From: Myxococcales bacterium
Lineage (GTDB): Bacteria > Myxococcota_A > Polyangia > Polyangiales > Polyangiaceae
Length of the DNA stretch: 64,000 nt
Assembly: GCA_016706225.1 (NCBI GenBank)
Contig: JADJKB010000022.1
Coordinates: 62,001 to 126,000 of the forward strand
Direction of reading: 5' to 3'
Below the pieces are notes generated by a model, which saw nothing but the letters and a program-made list of their open reading frames with translations, did not search any database and was not told the DNA's origin. This document shows, one piece after another, positions 61,883 to 64,000 of the stretch. A program made the position numbers and the translations under genes. Position 1 is the first letter of the stretch; each line of letters opens with the position of its first letter.

Positions 61883-62800
61883 TCATTGGCAAGCGTTATA
61901 CTGTTTGGCGCGGTCGTACGGTGCGCAGAACTCCCCGACGTCACACGCCTTCGGACTGTTCCCGCACAGTACCGTCTGGTTACCGCCATTGCATTGGTTC
62001 GCGGCCGAACACTTGCTGACGAAGCTGCCGGTTGTCTCGGTGCTGCAGCAGACCTGGCCACCGGTGCAATCTTCCGGGCCGTCGCAATAGACGTCGGGCC
62101 CATAACACGACGTGTTGGCAGCCTCGCAGTGAGGATACGTCCCCCCACCCGTCGTGAGTTGGATGCAGCAGAAATTGCTCGGCACGTTGCAGGTTCCACC
62201 GCCGCACTTCACGACGTTCGGACCCGATGACGGGTTGCACACCGGACCGTAGTCCGCGCAGCAGTCGTTGCTGCTCGTGCAAGCTGTGTCGCAGAAGCAG
62301 TTCGCAGGTGCGACGGGATCTCCGCTGCCACAATGACCTTTGCAAGAGCTCACCCCTGGAGCGCCCCCGGTTCCGCCCCCCCCCGAAACGGCGCCGGTAC
62401 CGCCTGTTCCGCCACCGCTCGGTGCGCCGCCACCACTGGGTCCGCCACCGCCACTGGGTGCGCCACCGCCGCTGGGTGCGCCACCGCCACTGGGTGCGCC
62501 ACCGCCACTGGGTCCGCCGCCCGCCGGTGCGCCGCCGTCGCCACTCTGGCCACCGCCCGCGGGCGCCCCGCCGCCACTCGGTGCGCCACCTCCGCTGGTC
62601 GTGCCACCGCCCCCGCTCTGGCCACCGCCGCCGGAGCTGCCTCCGCCGCTCGTCGAGCCACCAGCACCGCTCGAACCTCCGCCTCCAGAATAGCCCCCGG
62701 TGCTTGCGCCCCCCGAGCCAAACAGGTCGCCTTCGTTGCTGCCACCGCAGCCCGCGATGAGCAGAAAGAAGCCAGAAAGTACAAGGGTTCGCTGAAGCAT
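61883..62800 (-). CDS. Gly-rich lipoprotein with somatomedin-B-like domain
   Basis: A 305-residue protein with signal ending LLIAGCGGSNE. A very long Gly/Ser/Ala/Pro repeat (about 30-150; APSGGG units) forms a stalk. CKGHCGSGDPVAPANCFCD and the following CTSSNDCCADYGPVC have the eight-Cys spacing of a somatomedin B domain, well known in eukaryotic surface proteins and also seen in some bacteria. A further Cys-rich C-terminal domain follows (CGGGTCNVPSNFCC, CDGPEDCTGGQVCC). Confidence 0.8.
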   Translation of the reverse strand: MLQRTLVLSGFFLLIAGCGGSNEGDLFGSGGASTGGYSGGGGSSGAGGSTSGGGSSGGGGQSGGGGTTSGGGAPSGGGAPAGGGQSGDGGAPAGGGPSGGGAPSGGGAPSGGGAPSGGGGPSGGGAPSGGGTGGTGAVSGGGGTGGAPGVSSCKGHCGSGDPVAPANCFCDTACTSSNDCCADYGPVCNPSSGPNVVKCGGGTCNVPSNFCCIQLTTGGGTYPHCEAANTSCYGPDVYCDGPEDCTGGQVCCSTETTGSFVSKCSAANQCNGGNQTVLCGNSPKACDVGEFCAPYDRAKQYNACQ

Positions 62801-62877
62801 GATCGACTCCGCGCTCGGGGTTACGCTACCTGAGAGAATGACCCAGCTGTGGCGTTAGGTCCACGATCGCGCACGCT

Positions 62878-63717
62878 TCAGCTCCCGAAAGTGAAGGTTC
62901 CGACGGCAACCAGGCGCCAGGGCAGGGCCACACCCTCGCGGTCGCCGTCCGGATTTTTCCCGGGGTCGTGACACTTTTCGCTGCCGCCTTGCTCTTCACA
63001 GATCTTGTTCGAGACGTGCAGGTACGCGCCGAACTGCGGCCCCAACCGGAAGAGCTTCGACACCTGCCATTCGACGCCGATCGCCAACGGGTAGACGATG
63101 CCGCTGGCGGAGTAGCGGTAGGTCCCTGACTTGTTCGATGCCTCGGCGGTCACGCTGCCAAAACCAATGCCGGCCTGGAGGTAGGCGTTGGTGGTTCCAG
63201 GCTCGAACCAATACCAGCGGACGAACGGCGCGATGTAGCTCGAGCCGAAGCTCACGTCCGACGCTTCGTCCTGGAGCTGCCCCTTCCACGAGTCGCGGAC
63301 CTTGAAGCTCCACGCCGCAAGCTCGAGCCCAACCGAGAAGTGATCGTGGAAGCGCCAGCCGCCGCCCAGCCCAAAGGCTGCGCCGCCATCCACGGGGCAG
63401 TCGCTGTCGGGCTTTTTGTTGTCGCAAACCGCGCTGCCGAAGCCGAGCAAAAGGTGGAGCTCGACGGGCTCGCGAGTGGACTTGGCTGTTGGGGTCGCCG
63501 CAGGGGGCGCGCTCATCGGGGCGGGCGCGGGCTGCGCGGCGGTGCCCACACCGGGCTGAGCTGCCGCGGCCGGAGCGGGCTGCGGCGCCGCGGGGGGCGG
63601 AGCTGCGGGGGTAGCTCCCGGTTGTGGCGGAGCTCCCTCCGGAAGCTGGGCTCCCGCGGCCGTCGAGAACAACAGGAACGAGAGCGCAGGGAGATATCGC
63701 TGCATGGTGCGCTGCAT
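62878..63717 (-). CDS. Outer-membrane beta-barrel-like protein
   Basis: A 279-residue exported protein: signal ending TAAGAQLPEG, Pro/Ala-rich stretch (about 24-85), then a barrel-like domain of alternating strands (VELHLLLGFGSAVC, HFSVGLELAAWSFKV, SSYIAPFVRWYWFEPG, AYLQAGIGFGSVTAE) ending in an aromatic-type residue pattern VAVGTFTFGS. ATG 63717 or 63705 is the start. Resembles outer-membrane proteins of the OmpW/OprF-like size class; function unknown. Confidence 0.78.
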   Translation of the reverse strand: MQRTMQRYLPALSFLLFSTAAGAQLPEGAPPQPGATPAAPPPAAPQPAPAAAAQPGVGTAAQPAPAPMSAPPAATPTAKSTREPVELHLLLGFGSAVCDNKKPDSDCPVDGGAAFGLGGGWRFHDHFSVGLELAAWSFKVRDSWKGQLQDEASDVSFGSSYIAPFVRWYWFEPGTTNAYLQAGIGFGSVTAEASNKSGTYRYSASGIVYPLAIGVEWQVSKLFRLGPQFGAYLHVSNKICEEQGGSEKCHDPGKNPDGDREGVALPWRLVAVGTFTFGS

Positions 63718-63894
63718 TCAGCACCATCCATACCAGATCGGGTTGGCCCAAAAACCCGCACGGGATGCCCCAACGCGTGAACGCGGCCACCCGACGTCGC
63801 AGTGAACGGGCGGGTGCGACCGTGGAGCACATGTCGCAGCTGACCCTCCGCCCCCGACACTGCTAGTCTGGCGCTGATCCCCCCAGGCGAATCG

Positions 63895-64000
63895 ATGCGA
63901 CTCAGACTGCTCAGAAGCTTGATGGCCCTCGGCTTGGTGGCGGGAGCTTGCACCCTCGGCGCTCGCGACGACGCCGAGCTCTCGGGCAAGTTTGGCGACG
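63895..64000 (+). CDS. Start of an exported protein, cut by window end
   Basis: ATG 63895 begins a hydrophobic N-terminus LLRSLMALGLVAGACTLG, suggesting a lipoprotein signal with Cys near residue 19. The gene continues past the window. The intergenic 63718-63894 shows nothing else. Confidence 0.6.
   Translation, partial: MRLRLLRSLMALGLVAGACTLGARDDAELSGKFGD

Noticed and set aside
62380..62700. GC-rich repeats as CRISPR or satellite
   Set aside because: They encode the Gly/Ser/Pro stalk of a lipoprotein in frame.

Overview
The window reads as a chromosomal segment of a high-GC myxobacterium, most likely from the Polyangiales (Sorangium/Polyangium-like). The evidence is the run of glycine/serine-rich linker lipoproteins, a MYXO-CTERM-like C-terminal sorting signal, cysteine-rich repeat surface proteins, an enhancer-binding sigma-54 activator, a Hanks-type kinase, a myxobacterial-type sigma fragment, and very high third-position GC. 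No rRNA, tRNA, insertion sequence, prophage or CRISPR array was recognised. All calls come from reading the sequence; no database search was run.

Layout. 1-10 kb: the 3' part of a sigma-54 activator, an internally deleted second copy of two pieces of it, a secreted M23-like/FG-GAP protein, a coiled-coil repeat membrane protein, two lipoproteins (one with a methyltransferase domain), and an ORF joining a sigma-factor N-terminus to a TPR tail. 8.9-19 kb: secreted and surface proteins, including a divergent pair of beta-helix proteins, a cysteine-rich beta-propeller lipoprotein, and a head-to-head pair of NlpC/P60-type hydrolases, one of which leads a three-gene operon. 19-20 kb: a Ser/Thr protein kinase.

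20.1-36.5 kb is the centrepiece: a tightly packed minus-strand operon in the order korA-korB-(1291-aa PFOR-like)-rnfB-(1453-aa PFOR-like)-rnfC-rnfD-rnfG-rnfE-rnfA-(67-aa Cys-rich membrane protein). KorAB looks catalytically complete (TPP motif present). The two giant proteins look like pyruvate:ferredoxin oxidoreductases that have lost the TPP-binding motif and, in the 1453-aa protein, the proximal-cluster cysteines, while keeping ferredoxin-type clusters. My inference is a dedicated electron conduit: 2-oxoacid oxidation by KorAB, iron-sulfur relay or scaffold proteins, then the ion-pumping Rnf complex. A hemerythrin-like protein, a ferritin-like protein and two tandem NhaD/ArsB-type permeases with a CBS protein lie next to it.

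41-49.8 kb is another accessory surface region: a glycoside-hydrolase-like lipoprotein and a neighbour sharing its N-terminal Cys module, a DoxX protein, propeller and EF-hand proteins, and a multi-repeat Cys-rich lipoprotein. 49.9-57.7 kb is a plus-strand TonB-dependent uptake cluster (receptor, lipoprotein, ExbB, ExbD, and TonB reading without a stop into a downstream repeat protein), followed by an ECF sigma factor with a coupled membrane/TPR protein. 58-60.2 kb holds housekeeping genes (PPi-type phosphofructokinase, prephenate dehydratase), and the window closes with three more exported proteins and the start of a fourth.
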